Shown one piece after another: positions 9,500-17,427 of a stretch of DNA of 64,000 nt. Source of the stretch: CAIVVT01 sp963757265 (GTDB lineage: Bacteria > Acidobacteriota > Terriglobia > Bryobacterales > Bryobacteraceae); NCBI GenBank assembly GCA_963757265.1, contig CAVWRA010000006.1:2914001-2978000 (forward strand), given 5' to 3'. The notes beneath the pieces were generated by a model, which saw only the letters and a list, made by a program, of their open reading frames with translations, made no database searches and was not told the DNA's origin. Numbering within the stretch: position 1 is the stretch's first letter; the number at the start of each line of letters is the position of its first letter. Position numbers and translations under genes: made by a program.

Positions 9500-9861
9500 G
9501 GCATTCTCCTCACGGTGAATTCCCGCCGGTTCTCTCCGTTTTCCGCCTGGCAAGTGAACTGGATTTCATCGCCGTTCAGGGTCCCTCGGTAGAAGCGTTT
9601 GATGGTGTCGCCCGAAAGCTCGTATACGAGGGCGAAAGAAAGGTGATCGCCGACGATTCGGCCGTCCCGTATGGTGTTCTCGCCATGCGCGTCGATCATC
9701 TTCCCCGTCAGCCGCTGGCCCTCCGTTTCGAACACAAAGTAAAGAACCCTCGCCGCTTCCCGGCCGATGACGCTGCCCTGCCACTTACCCCGCACGTCAG
9801 CCGCGAGCGCGAGTGTACCAATGACGGCCAGCGCCACCATCGCGATTCCAGGTCGCAACAT
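9496..9861 (-). CDS. Small secreted protein coupled to GH28, copy A
   Basis: 121 residues. The start follows a strong AAGGAGG ribosome site. The N-terminal hydrophobic signal (MLRPGIAMVALAVIGTLAL) ends near an A-A-D cleavage site. The mature part of about 100 residues is rich in beta-strand patterns: VRGKWQGSVIGREAARVLYF, KMIDAHGENTIRDG, SGDTIKRFYRGTL, and FTCQAENGENRREFTVRR. I do not recognise the family; the pattern is reminiscent of small beta-barrel (lipocalin- or DUF-type) proteins in Acidobacteriota. Its stop overlaps the GTG start of the GH28 gene by 4 nt, an arrangement kept in all three copies, which suggests a dedicated partner (accessory or binding protein) of the pectinase. Confidence 0.75.
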   Translation of the reverse strand: MLRPGIAMVALAVIGTLALAADVRGKWQGSVIGREAARVLYFVFETEGQRLTGKMIDAHGENTIRDGRIVGDHLSFALVYELSGDTIKRFYRGTLNGDEIQFTCQAENGENRREFTVRRMP

Positions 9862-9884
9862 CAGATCCTCCTTCGCCGCCAGCC

Positions 9885-9930
9885 TCAGGCGCCGACCGGC
9901 ATTTGCACTCCGTTCACTACGTTCATCAGC
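9885..9930 (-). pseudogene. Remnant of D-2-hydroxyacid dehydrogenase C-terminus (copy A cassette)
   Basis: The minus strand encodes LMNVVNGVQMPVGA and a stop, matching the C-terminus INVINGVQMPVGA of the full dehydrogenase at 13360-14349. Only these last codons are present; immediately upstream the sequence changes to the tail of the enolase-superfamily gene. It serves as a scar marking the cassette boundary. Confidence 0.8.
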
Positions 9931-9931
9931 G

Positions 9932-11146
9932 TCACATCCAGTCGGAATCTTCGGGCGTCTGCCACATGCGGATGCCCCCCGGATCGAGTTCCACACCCAG
10001 GCCGGGCGTATCGGGCACGGCAATGGCGCCCTGCTCCACCCTCAGCGGCGTCGAGGCCATGGCCAACACATTGCGCTTGTCGGACAGGCGCGTTTCGCTG
10101 ATAACGAAGTCATGAATCGAGGCAGCGAAATGCACTGAAGCCATCGTCAGTAGTACTCCTCCCACATTGTGAGTTGCCACAGGAATACGATACAACTCCG
10201 CGAGCGCAGCGATCTTGCGGACCCCTGTCAATCCGCCGCAGAAAGCGATGTCGGGATAAATGATGTCCAACGCCTGGGATTGGAGAAAAGGATAAAACCC
10301 TCGCGGCAACTCCAACTTTTCGCCCGTGAGTAATGGAACATGGCAAGAGCGCTTCAGCGAGATCCAACTGTCCGAGAAGGGGACCGGCAGCGGATCCTCT
10401 AGCCACATGGGCGAAATCGGTTCGACGGCACGTGCCACGCCAATGGCGCTCGGCAAATCGAACTCGTTGTGGCAATGCGCCATGATTTCAAAATCACTTC
10501 CCAATTCCCCACGGATAAGCTCAAAGGCGCCGCGAATTCGGTTCAGCTCTGCCCCTGACAAAATATCGCTGTAGACGGCCATTGCCTTGCCAATGGCGAG
10601 AGTCACATTCACCTTGACCGCACGGAAGCCCCGTGGGTCACTTCGGACGCGCGAGGCCCAATCGCGCACGACAGCACGGTCTTGCATGTCTGGCGGGTCA
10701 GAGTTGATGAACAGCCGGATGCGGTCACGGAATGGACCACCCAGTAGACTGTAAACGGGTCGCCCGGTGAGCCTGCCGGCCAGATCCCAGAGGGCCATGT
10801 CGATGCCGCTCAGCGCGGGCACGCTGGCCATGTACGGGTGCATCTGCGTTGACATGCGGTGGAAATGCCGCTCAATGGCGAGCGGATCCTGGCCCATCAG
10901 CAGCGGCGAGTAACGCGTCAACCAGGCGCGTGCCATTTCACCCGAGACGCCAGCCTCACCGAACCCCGAGACGCCAGCGTCGGTGTCGACCCGGATGAGC
11001 GTGTGCCCAAGGCCTGAAACCGGCTTTGCTTTGATGGCCGTTATTTTGACCTTGCCGGAGTCAGCCGCAGTGAGCCGAACGAGGGGCTCGAAGATGGCGC
11101 CGGCAGGTAATAGGAGAGCCGCGCGAATAAGATCACGTCGCCACAT
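9932..11146 (-). CDS. Enolase-superfamily (mandelate racemase/muconate-lactonising type) sugar-acid dehydratase, Tat-exported
   Basis: 404 residues from the ATG at 11146; an upstream GTG at 11161 directly behind GGAGG is an alternative. N-terminus MWRRDLIRAALLLPAGAIFE looks like a Tat-type signal. The capping domain ITAIKAKPVSGLGHTLIRVD is followed by a barrel with AVKVNV (lysine region), MAHCHNEFD, WLEDPLP, TGEKLEL and ATHNVGG (C-terminal His), the acid and base positions of this superfamily. Known members dehydrate aldonic acids such as L-rhamnonate, L-fuconate or galactonate to 2-keto-3-deoxy acids. It lies between the two GH28 cassettes in one minus-strand operon. Substrate assignment is inference. 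Export of such an enzyme is unusual. Confidence 0.8.
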   Translation of the reverse strand: MWRRDLIRAALLLPAGAIFEPLVRLTAADSGKVKITAIKAKPVSGLGHTLIRVDTDAGVSGFGEAGVSGEMARAWLTRYSPLLMGQDPLAIERHFHRMSTQMHPYMASVPALSGIDMALWDLAGRLTGRPVYSLLGGPFRDRIRLFINSDPPDMQDRAVVRDWASRVRSDPRGFRAVKVNVTLAIGKAMAVYSDILSGAELNRIRGAFELIRGELGSDFEIMAHCHNEFDLPSAIGVARAVEPISPMWLEDPLPVPFSDSWISLKRSCHVPLLTGEKLELPRGFYPFLQSQALDIIYPDIAFCGGLTGVRKIAALAELYRIPVATHNVGGVLLTMASVHFAASIHDFVISETRLSDKRNVLAMASTPLRVEQGAIAVPDTPGLGVELDPGGIRMWQTPEDSDWM

Positions 11147-11172
11147 GGCGGTTCTTTCCACCTCCTCCGCTG

Positions 11173-12975
11173 TTATGACTGGGGCATCCGATTGCCCGAT
11201 TCGAACACCGCGTTGGACCTCACTCCCTCCGCAAGGCTGATAGGTTTGCCTGCTTCGCTGAGATCATTCCCCATCACGCTGATCTTCTCCGTTTCCTCAC
11301 CCTCGACCTGCGCGTAAGTTCCCGTGCCCGGCGAGGCGCTGCAACCTCGAATGAAAGCCCGCCTGACCTGCTTCAGCCTCATCACCGGCATCCCTGACGG
11401 CGGTGCCGGCGCTGCAAAGCTATCAATGTCGAGATTCTTGACGTCATCGAACATGAGAGCCGGCCGCATATCGGGCTCCTCCAGGACGTACTCGACACTC
11501 CGCAGCCTTAGGCCATTGACATGGCGGCAATACAGGCCGTGCGAAGGGAGATTGCCAAATATCCACGAATCTGGGTAGTCGCCTTCAGACTCGGGAATGA
11601 ACTCCCGCTGGGCCCAGGCCAGGGTTCCTCGCTGGACGCCCGTGGCGCGCACGTTGCTCAGACTGATGCGTTCAATATCGCGGCCGGGCAGTCCGGCGAT
11701 CACACACGTAAGACCTTGGCGCTTGGCAAAGACGTTGTCAATCATGACGTCCCGGATCGTGCCGCCAGTGCCGGGACCAGCGTCCCTCGCTCGCGTAAGA
11801 CGCATGAAAATCGGATTTCGAATATCCTCCATCACGATGTTGGATACGGTGACACCAGAGATCGATCCCGACAGGCTTGGCACATCGATATGAATGCCGG
11901 ACATTGGCCGAAAATCCTGCAGATCCGGCCAGAATGGCGTGTTCCCCGTTTCGCTCGGATGCGGATCGCCGTACAGCGCGCAGTTGCTGAAGGTCACGTT
12001 TTCGACGCTGTTATCCGGGCCTACGGCATCTATCTTGAGCGAATTGCAGGTAGTGCAGATGACGCAGTTCGTGACCGTGATGTTCTTCGAACGCCAGGGC
12101 GAACCGGGCTCGGTCCGGTTCCAGTTCTTCACGCAAACGGCATCATCACAGGTATAGATGTTACAGTTGGAAATCGTAACGTTCGAACATCCGTCCGGGT
12201 CGATACCGTCCAGGTTGTTGCCGTACAGCGGATTGTGAATCGTAATGCCGTCGATGAAGACCGAGTCGCAACGAAGCGGGTGAACTGTCCAGCTCGGGGC
12301 GTTCTCCAGGCGGATGTCTTCAATCCGTACGTTCTTGCAGTCCTGGAATTCAAGCATCTGGTCCGGCCTGTCCAACCATCGATACCAATCCTGGGCGACC
12401 CTGCCCCCTTCCGGTCTTTGCAGCAAAACTTCCTCAATCTCCGCTCTCGTCATCAGCCGCCAGAAAGAGCGGCCCGAACCATCGATTCTCCCGTGCCCCG
12501 TGATGCCGATATTCTCGACATCTTTGCCATAAATCAGGTATCTTTTCTGGCATGCGGACCAACTGTTTTCCCCGCCGACGACGAAGGACGACGGGCACAT
12601 TTCGCCGAAAAGATCGTAATCCGCGATTTGCTTGCTGCCCTGAATCGTGGCGCCGACGTGCAGGTACAGAGTGACATTGCTCTTCAATCGGATGGTGCCC
12701 GTCAGATAGGTTCCCGCCGGGAAGTAGACAATGCCTCCGCCGGCATGATTGCAGGCATCGATCGCCTTCTGGATCGCCGCGGTGTCCTTTGCCTCGCCGT
12801 TGCCGGCGGCCCCGTAATCGCGCACATTGAAAGTGGGGCGGCCAGCCGGATCGCCGGGCAAGGCATCGGCCGTCTTGCCGGCCGCGCCGTGCATAGTCGA
12901 GGCCGCCGAACCCGCCAGCACTGCGGCCATGCCAAACAGACTCCTGCGTCTCAAGAAATCTCTTTCGACTGTCAC
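11173..12975 (-). CDS. Tat-exported GH28-like pectinase, copy B
   Basis: 600 residues from a GTG that overlaps the stop of the small gene upstream. Signal FLRRRSLFGMAAVLAG as in copies A and C. The core sequence is alike, but the stretch about 130-150 (DYDLFGEMCPSSFVVGGENS) and the region about 300-340 differ from A and C. NNLDGIDPDG and CDDAVCVKN are kept. It is the second last of the genes following the complete dehydrogenase and is probably the parent version of the duplicated cassette. Expected role: hydrolysis of the pectin or rhamnogalacturonan backbone outside the cytoplasm. Confidence 0.8.
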   Translation of the reverse strand: MTVERDFLRRRSLFGMAAVLAGSAASTMHGAAGKTADALPGDPAGRPTFNVRDYGAAGNGEAKDTAAIQKAIDACNHAGGGIVYFPAGTYLTGTIRLKSNVTLYLHVGATIQGSKQIADYDLFGEMCPSSFVVGGENSWSACQKRYLIYGKDVENIGITGHGRIDGSGRSFWRLMTRAEIEEVLLQRPEGGRVAQDWYRWLDRPDQMLEFQDCKNVRIEDIRLENAPSWTVHPLRCDSVFIDGITIHNPLYGNNLDGIDPDGCSNVTISNCNIYTCDDAVCVKNWNRTEPGSPWRSKNITVTNCVICTTCNSLKIDAVGPDNSVENVTFSNCALYGDPHPSETGNTPFWPDLQDFRPMSGIHIDVPSLSGSISGVTVSNIVMEDIRNPIFMRLTRARDAGPGTGGTIRDVMIDNVFAKRQGLTCVIAGLPGRDIERISLSNVRATGVQRGTLAWAQREFIPESEGDYPDSWIFGNLPSHGLYCRHVNGLRLRSVEYVLEEPDMRPALMFDDVKNLDIDSFAAPAPPSGMPVMRLKQVRRAFIRGCSASPGTGTYAQVEGEETEKISVMGNDLSEAGKPISLAEGVRSNAVFESGNRMPQS

Positions 12976-13337
12976 GGCATTCTCCTCACGGTGAATTCCC
13001 GCCGGTTCTCTCCGTTTTCCGCCTGGCAAGTGAACTGGATTTCATCACCCCTCAGGGTCCCTCGGTAGAAGCGTTTGATGGTGTCGCCCGAAAGCTCATA
13101 TGCGAGGGTGAAGGAAAGTTGATCGCCGACGATTCGGCCGTCCCGGATGATGTTCTCGCCGCGCGCGTCGATCATCATCCCTGTCAGCTTCTCGCCCTCG
13201 AGCTCGAACACGAAGTAAAGTGCTCTCGCCCCTTCGCGGCCATTGACACTACCCTTCCATTTGCCTTGGATCTCGGCCCCTGGCGCGAGCGTGCCAAAGA
13301 CTGTCAGGGCCACAATGGCTGTACCAAGTCGCAGCAT
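12972..13337 (-). CDS. Small secreted protein coupled to GH28, copy B
   Basis: 121 residues with AAAGGAGG before the ATG. Signal peptide MLRLGTAIVALTVFGTLAPG; mature IQGKWKGSVNGREGARALYF, with the same TFxxRRMP-type end as copies A and C. Moderately diverged from A and C, mostly conservative, so the protein is under selection rather than merely hitch-hiking. Family unknown. The gene lies 22 bp after the dehydrogenase and overlaps GH28 copy B by 4 nt. Confidence 0.78.
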   Translation of the reverse strand: MLRLGTAIVALTVFGTLAPGAEIQGKWKGSVNGREGARALYFVFELEGEKLTGMMIDARGENIIRDGRIVGDQLSFTLAYELSGDTIKRFYRGTLRGDEIQFTCQAENGENRREFTVRRMP

Positions 13338-13359
13338 TTATCCTCCTTTGCCGCCAGCC

Positions 13360-14349
13360 TCAAGCGCCGACCGGCATTTGCACTCCGTTGATAACATTTA
13401 TGAGCCTCTTGTGAAGGAGAGCTTCACGGATTACGTGCGAAGAGGTCTGCCTCATCTCGATCATCGACTCCTGCGAGTAGAAGGCGCTGTGTGGGGTGAT
13501 CAGGCAGTTTTCGAACCGCGCAAACAATTCCACTCCGAGAGGCTCATCTTCCAGCACGTCCAGCGCCGCCCCGGCGATCCATTTCTGTGCGAACGCCTGT
13601 TCGAGTGCTTGATGGCAAACGACTGGGCCGCGAGCGGTATTAATGAGGAAAGCCGCACGCTTCATGAGCTGTAATTGGGGAACGTCGATCATGTGGTGCG
13701 TCTCCGCGGTGAGCGGGACGTGGAGCGAAACCACATCCGAATCGGCCAGCAACTGTTCCAGAGAGTGTTCGCGCCCCACTCCTAAAGCCTTTTCATAGCC
13801 CGAGCAGACGTATGGGTCGTAGAAACGCACCGCGTAGCCAAACGCTTTGGCCCTCAGTGCGGTAGCGGTGCCGATCCGGCCACAACCGACGATCCCAAAC
13901 ACTTGCCCGTGAATCCGATGGCACGCCGAGGCCACTTCCCAACGCCAATTGCCCTGGAGGACGTCCTCCAGCAACGGGCGTAACTGGCGGGCGAGCGCGA
14001 GACACAAGGCCATGCTGTGGTCGGCGACCTCCTCTGTCCCGTAATCCGGCACGTTACAGACAGGAATTCCCATCTCGGCCGCTGCCTGGGTGTCTACGTT
14101 TTCGAAACCCACGCCGTTACGCACGATGACCTGCGCGCGCTTGAGCTTGCGGATGCAGTCGGCCGTCAAGCTCAGTTGGTGCCAGATAATAAGACCGGCC
14201 GCACGGTCCAGGTAGGGGCCAAACCCCCCCTCGTCCTCCAGATGCAGCAGGCGAACAGAAGCACAATCACGCAAGATTTCCGATTCGATGTCCACTTCGC
14301 TCGCATGGGGGGTCTGCGCGGAATCGAGAACAAATACTTCATGGAGCAT
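13360..14349 (-). CDS. D-2-hydroxyacid dehydrogenase (CtBP-like, NAD-dependent)
   Basis: 329 residues, the normal length. The Rossmann motif GIVGCGRIG, the catalytic Arg in NTARGPVV, Glu in DVLEDEP and His in TPHSAFYS are all present, and it has no signal peptide, so it acts in the cytoplasm. This family reduces or oxidises 2-keto/2-hydroxy acids; here it might act on a keto-deoxy sugar acid or its aldolase product. First gene of the minus-strand operon with small protein B, GH28 B, enolase-type enzyme, small protein A and GH28 A, under the promoter and palindrome at 14413-14470. Copies of its last codons occur in cassettes A and C. Confidence 0.88.
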   Translation of the reverse strand: MLHEVFVLDSAQTPHASEVDIESEILRDCASVRLLHLEDEGGFGPYLDRAAGLIIWHQLSLTADCIRKLKRAQVIVRNGVGFENVDTQAAAEMGIPVCNVPDYGTEEVADHSMALCLALARQLRPLLEDVLQGNWRWEVASACHRIHGQVFGIVGCGRIGTATALRAKAFGYAVRFYDPYVCSGYEKALGVGREHSLEQLLADSDVVSLHVPLTAETHHMIDVPQLQLMKRAAFLINTARGPVVCHQALEQAFAQKWIAGAALDVLEDEPLGVELFARFENCLITPHSAFYSQESMIEMRQTSSHVIREALLHKRLINVINGVQMPVGA

Positions 14350-14412
14350 TGGTTAAGCGGAGTATCAGCTCCGCCCTGCGGAATGTCGAATTAGTTCGTA
14401 TGTAAGCGTTTT

Positions 14413-14430
14413 TAAGCGCTTAGCCGCTCA
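14413..14430. promoter_or_regulatory. Candidate operator, palindrome TAAGCGCTTA plus half-site (GH28 operon)
   Basis: TAAGCGCTTA at 14413-14422 is a perfect 10-bp palindrome and is followed by CCGCTCA, giving on the minus strand TGAGCGGCTAAGCGCTTA. This resembles the gntR-adjacent palindrome at 20098-20115. It sits just downstream of the minus-strand -10 box at 14446-14441, a repressor position. Confidence 0.6.
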
Positions 14431-14440
14431 TGACATAGTC

Positions 14441-14470
14441 ATCTTAAGCATGGCTGAGAAGGCGTGTCAA
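14441..14470 (-). promoter_or_regulatory. Sigma70-like promoter of the dehydrogenase/GH28 operon
   Basis: On the minus strand TTGACA (14470-14465) and TAAGAT (14446-14441) are separated by 18 nt. The start site would fall near 14434, overlapping the palindrome at 14413-14430 and about 85 nt before the ATG at 14349. Confidence 0.6.
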
Positions 14471-14605
14471 GTAGAAAGTCGGAAATCGGCCGGCCGCGAC
14501 GGGGGGGGCCGGCCAGCCAAGCGAGCGCGTTTTGGTGGCTTTCATCGCCCGAAGAATCAAGACCAAGCGAGGGTTGGCTCCCTTGAAATGAAGGCAAGAA
14601 AGCTC

Positions 14606-14636
14606 TTGACTCCAGTTGCGCCATGTGGCATAAAAT
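14606..14636 (+). promoter_or_regulatory. Sigma70-like promoter of the 824-aa/GH95 unit
   Basis: TTGACT at 14606-14611 and TAAAAT at 14631-14636, with a somewhat long 19-nt spacer. The palindrome TTGAGCGCTCAA follows directly, where the transcript would start. Divergent from the GH28-operon promoter. Confidence 0.5.
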
Positions 14637-14637
14637 A

Positions 14638-14649
14638 TTGAGCGCTCAA
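14638..14649. promoter_or_regulatory. Candidate operator TTGAGCGCTCAA
   Basis: A perfect 12-bp palindrome immediately after the -10 box of the promoter at 14606-14636. Shares the core TRAGCGCTYA with the sites at 14413, 20098 and 24794. Inferred binding site of the GntR-type regulator at 20126-20839. Confidence 0.65.
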
Positions 14650-14838
14650 GTGCTCGTAGCACTCCCTGCGACTTGGCACGGTTTGCCGAAAAGCTGTCGC
14701 ATTGCAGGGGACTAGTAAGTCCCCATGGGCCTTTCGGTTGACGTCTCGCGGAACGGAATCGTAGGGGCCAGCTTTATCCCTCGGGTATCAGGCGGAGAAG
14801 GCAACGACGCGCCACCGGACTGGGCGAGGAGAAAACCC

Positions 14839-17313
14839 GTGAAGAGTACTCGACGAGAACTGTTCCAGGCAACCGTCGCCAGCCTGGGTGGCATCGCCGC
14901 TGCTCCACCTGCTGGCGACGATGGGAAATCGTCCGTTGACGCTCCCAAACAGAAATTAACTACGCCCGCCGGACGATTGACATGCCGGGTTACGCGTGGC
15001 AGCTTTGATGAGCAGGACGCCCCGGCACTGGCGATGGCGCTGGATGACCTGCGGACGTACTGGGAGCGGGCATTTGGCCCCGGCCGTTTCCTGCTTGAGG
15101 TCGAGGGACCGCAGCAGAAGGCGGACCTGGAGTTGCTGATCGGAAGCGCGGAGAACCTGCCGCGCATCGGCGCGCTCGTGATGGAAGGCAAGTTGGAGGC
15201 AGTCCAGCCGCCCGAGCAGGGGTTCATACTGGACATCCTGGAGGCCGAGGGGAAACGTACTGCAGTGCTGCAGGCTGCCGACCGGCTGGGGCTGCAGTAT
15301 TCAGTCTATGCCTTCGCCGAACAATTCCTCGGCGTGCGGTTCGTCCATCCAATGAATGACGTGCAGCCTGACAAGCCCCCGAATCCAGCTAGGCTGCACA
15401 TCGTGGAAAGCCCGTCACGCTCCCTCCGAGTGCAGTTCGAGACATCGCACACTCGATCAGGCTTGCGCGGCACTCTGAATAAGGCCGCCCACTACAGCGA
15501 CGTGGGTGCCTGGCGTTGGGAGGACTGGGCCGGCTATCCGGAGAGCATGCGCCACTTCGTTGCGTGGGGCGTCAAGAACCGGGCGAACACCGTGCTCTTC
15601 GACGACACAGGGTACGACGAAACGAAGTACTCCAAGCCGTTCGTGATCTCCGATGTTCTTTGGCAGTACATGGACACCCGCGGGCTGAAGACCCTGGCTT
15701 GGTGCAGCACCGCCTACGTCTGGTGCGCCGAAGCTCAAGCGAAGTACGGCAAGGACGGGCTTTGCAACCACAACGCACCAAGGGTCGGATTCTGGGACAA
15801 GCACCCGTGCATTGGCAAGCCGGCTTTCTGGCAGGACTTGGATGAATGGCTCGATGTGCTGGCGCCCCATGCGAAGCGCCTTGCCGGCATTTTCACTAAT
15901 TGGCAGGAGAACGTGTGCGGCGAGGGCGCGATAGAAGGTGCAGAAGACGGAGTCATCCACCGGCTGTGCCACCTGCCTTATGACTTCAACAGCACCCGCT
16001 ACCGCAAACCGGTGCTCTCGAAGGGTGGAGGCTGCACGACGTGCGGCCATATGTACAACGTGGACAAGTGGGTCAAGGTCAACGACTATCTGAAAGATCC
16101 CCAAAGGATGGCGGCGCGCGGCTTGCCGCCTGCCGGTATCACTCGCACGCACTGGGGCATCGCTGATCCCGACGACGGCCTGGTAGCCGAGCGCGTCGTG
16201 CCGCATCTGCCTGATGGGTCGGTGAGCCTGGTATCCTGCCTGCCCAGCTGCAATCGGGCGGAGCGCGTCGAGGCCTGGCCGCGGATCATGGACGAGGTCA
16301 ACCGCTCTGACCGCGGCAGCCGTCGCGTGATACTCCATCGAGAACTGTTCTATGGGTGCGGGAGCGACATGCCCATTGTGCCATTCACGGGCCTGGATCG
16401 CATCGACGACGATATGCGGGTTTTCGGGAAGTACAAGTCCACGGCCACGACCTTTGGCGGTGTGTATGTCTTTCATTCGTTAGGCTGGCTCTTCACGCTC
16501 TACTCGATGCGCAAGCAGTGGCAGACTGGGCAGGACTGGAAGACCTGGTTTCGGACCTTTTTCAGAGGGCTTTTAGGGGCTGAGTTCATCGACGTCTTTC
16601 TGGACATCGCTGCGACCCTCCAAGACGTTGAGCTCCTGGAAGGGCTGGAGCCCGGGGAAGCTTCCTCCGGCTATTACTGTTACTGGGGGCTGAACTTCAG
16701 CAAACTGGCGCCCGATACGTTACCTCCCGAGGGGGACTTGCGGGCGGTCGGGCGCTGGTGGGATGGGAGCTGGCCCAGCGGCAAGATGCGGTTAGTGAGG
16801 GTGGGCGCCGTGGACCGGGAGGGGAACTACACGTCTGAGCGCTGTGCGTCTGCGCTCCGGCGTTTGGCGTCGCTGCGCAGCAAGATTGAGCATGTGTTCG
16901 AGCAGCTGCGCATCCTCAAGAAGAACCTCCCCGCAGGGGAAGACTCCGAAATCTGGGAAGATCTCGTGTTGCAGCCGCTGCGCGTGACCGAGCGGTTTCT
17001 GCAATGCCGTATCCTGCTGTCGCAGTCGTACCTGGTCTACATCCGGACGCGCGAACGCGTGTTAGCGGGGCTGGACGCGGTGGCGGATGCTGCAGAAGGC
17101 GAAGCCCGGTGCTGGCAGGCGCTGGAGGCGCAGGATGAATACGTCCGCCTGCGGCCGGGGTTCAACTTGCTCGACTACCCGGAGGAAATCAAACCCGACA
17201 CGCTGCGGAATCTGGTGGCGCTGTGGGCGAAACTAGGCCGGGAACCGCACCTTTGTCGGGAAACCGACATTTGCCAGTTTCTTGACCGGGCGGAGCGGGA
17301 AACAGAGGTGTAA
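14839..17313 (+). CDS. Tat-exported 824-aa protein of unknown family, candidate glycoside hydrolase
   Basis: The GTG at 14839 follows GAGGAG by 7 nt and places the Tat-like signal KSTRRELFQATVASLGGIAA at the very N-terminus, so it is preferred to the ATG at 14725. Residues about 35-170 (LELLIGSAENLP, GFILDILEAEGKRTAVL, GLQYSVYAFAEQFLGVRF) resemble the N-terminal domain found before GH20, GH67 and GH115 catalytic barrels. The middle has several cysteines (CTTCGH, CLPSCN) and aromatic-rich strands consistent with a TIM barrel; a helical C-terminus follows. I cannot assign a GH family. Followed 115 bp later by a GH95 gene and preceded by the TRAGCGCTYA operator. Confidence 0.7.
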   Translation: MKSTRRELFQATVASLGGIAAAPPAGDDGKSSVDAPKQKLTTPAGRLTCRVTRGSFDEQDAPALAMALDDLRTYWERAFGPGRFLLEVEGPQQKADLELLIGSAENLPRIGALVMEGKLEAVQPPEQGFILDILEAEGKRTAVLQAADRLGLQYSVYAFAEQFLGVRFVHPMNDVQPDKPPNPARLHIVESPSRSLRVQFETSHTRSGLRGTLNKAAHYSDVGAWRWEDWAGYPESMRHFVAWGVKNRANTVLFDDTGYDETKYSKPFVISDVLWQYMDTRGLKTLAWCSTAYVWCAEAQAKYGKDGLCNHNAPRVGFWDKHPCIGKPAFWQDLDEWLDVLAPHAKRLAGIFTNWQENVCGEGAIEGAEDGVIHRLCHLPYDFNSTRYRKPVLSKGGGCTTCGHMYNVDKWVKVNDYLKDPQRMAARGLPPAGITRTHWGIADPDDGLVAERVVPHLPDGSVSLVSCLPSCNRAERVEAWPRIMDEVNRSDRGSRRVILHRELFYGCGSDMPIVPFTGLDRIDDDMRVFGKYKSTATTFGGVYVFHSLGWLFTLYSMRKQWQTGQDWKTWFRTFFRGLLGAEFIDVFLDIAATLQDVELLEGLEPGEASSGYYCYWGLNFSKLAPDTLPPEGDLRAVGRWWDGSWPSGKMRLVRVGAVDREGNYTSERCASALRRLASLRSKIEHVFEQLRILKKNLPAGEDSEIWEDLVLQPLRVTERFLQCRILLSQSYLVYIRTRERVLAGLDAVADAAEGEARCWQALEAQDEYVRLRPGFNLLDYPEEIKPDTLRNLVALWAKLGREPHLCRETDICQFLDRAERETEV

Positions 17314-17427
17314 GGAGCGCCGCGGCGATTTCTCCACCCGGGAATGAGCACGGCCATGGTGCGGGCTGAAGCCGAGGTGGTTCCGAGTGGGTGAAATCCC
17401 CGCGCTGCAGGTTGATGAAGGGAGTTT

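Larger units (their letters stand above)
7718..9930 (-). repeat. Duplicated cassette, copy A (inverted relative to copy C)
   Basis: Holds the last 14 codons of a 2-hydroxyacid dehydrogenase, the 121-aa protein and GH28. It corresponds to 38156-40371 in opposite orientation with only scattered differences and a sharp boundary at both ends: just before the remnant and at the GH28 stop. A more diverged version is 11173-about 13400 (copy B), attached to the complete dehydrogenase. Duplication from a B-like parent by recombination is the simplest reading. Confidence 0.85.

Noticed and set aside
7718..14349. Long plus-strand frames opposite the GH28 genes (for example 8654-9592 and 11521-13068)
   Set aside because: They mirror the GH28 coding strand, lack family features and ribosome sites, and reappear opposite all three copies, as expected of antisense shadows in GC-rich DNA.
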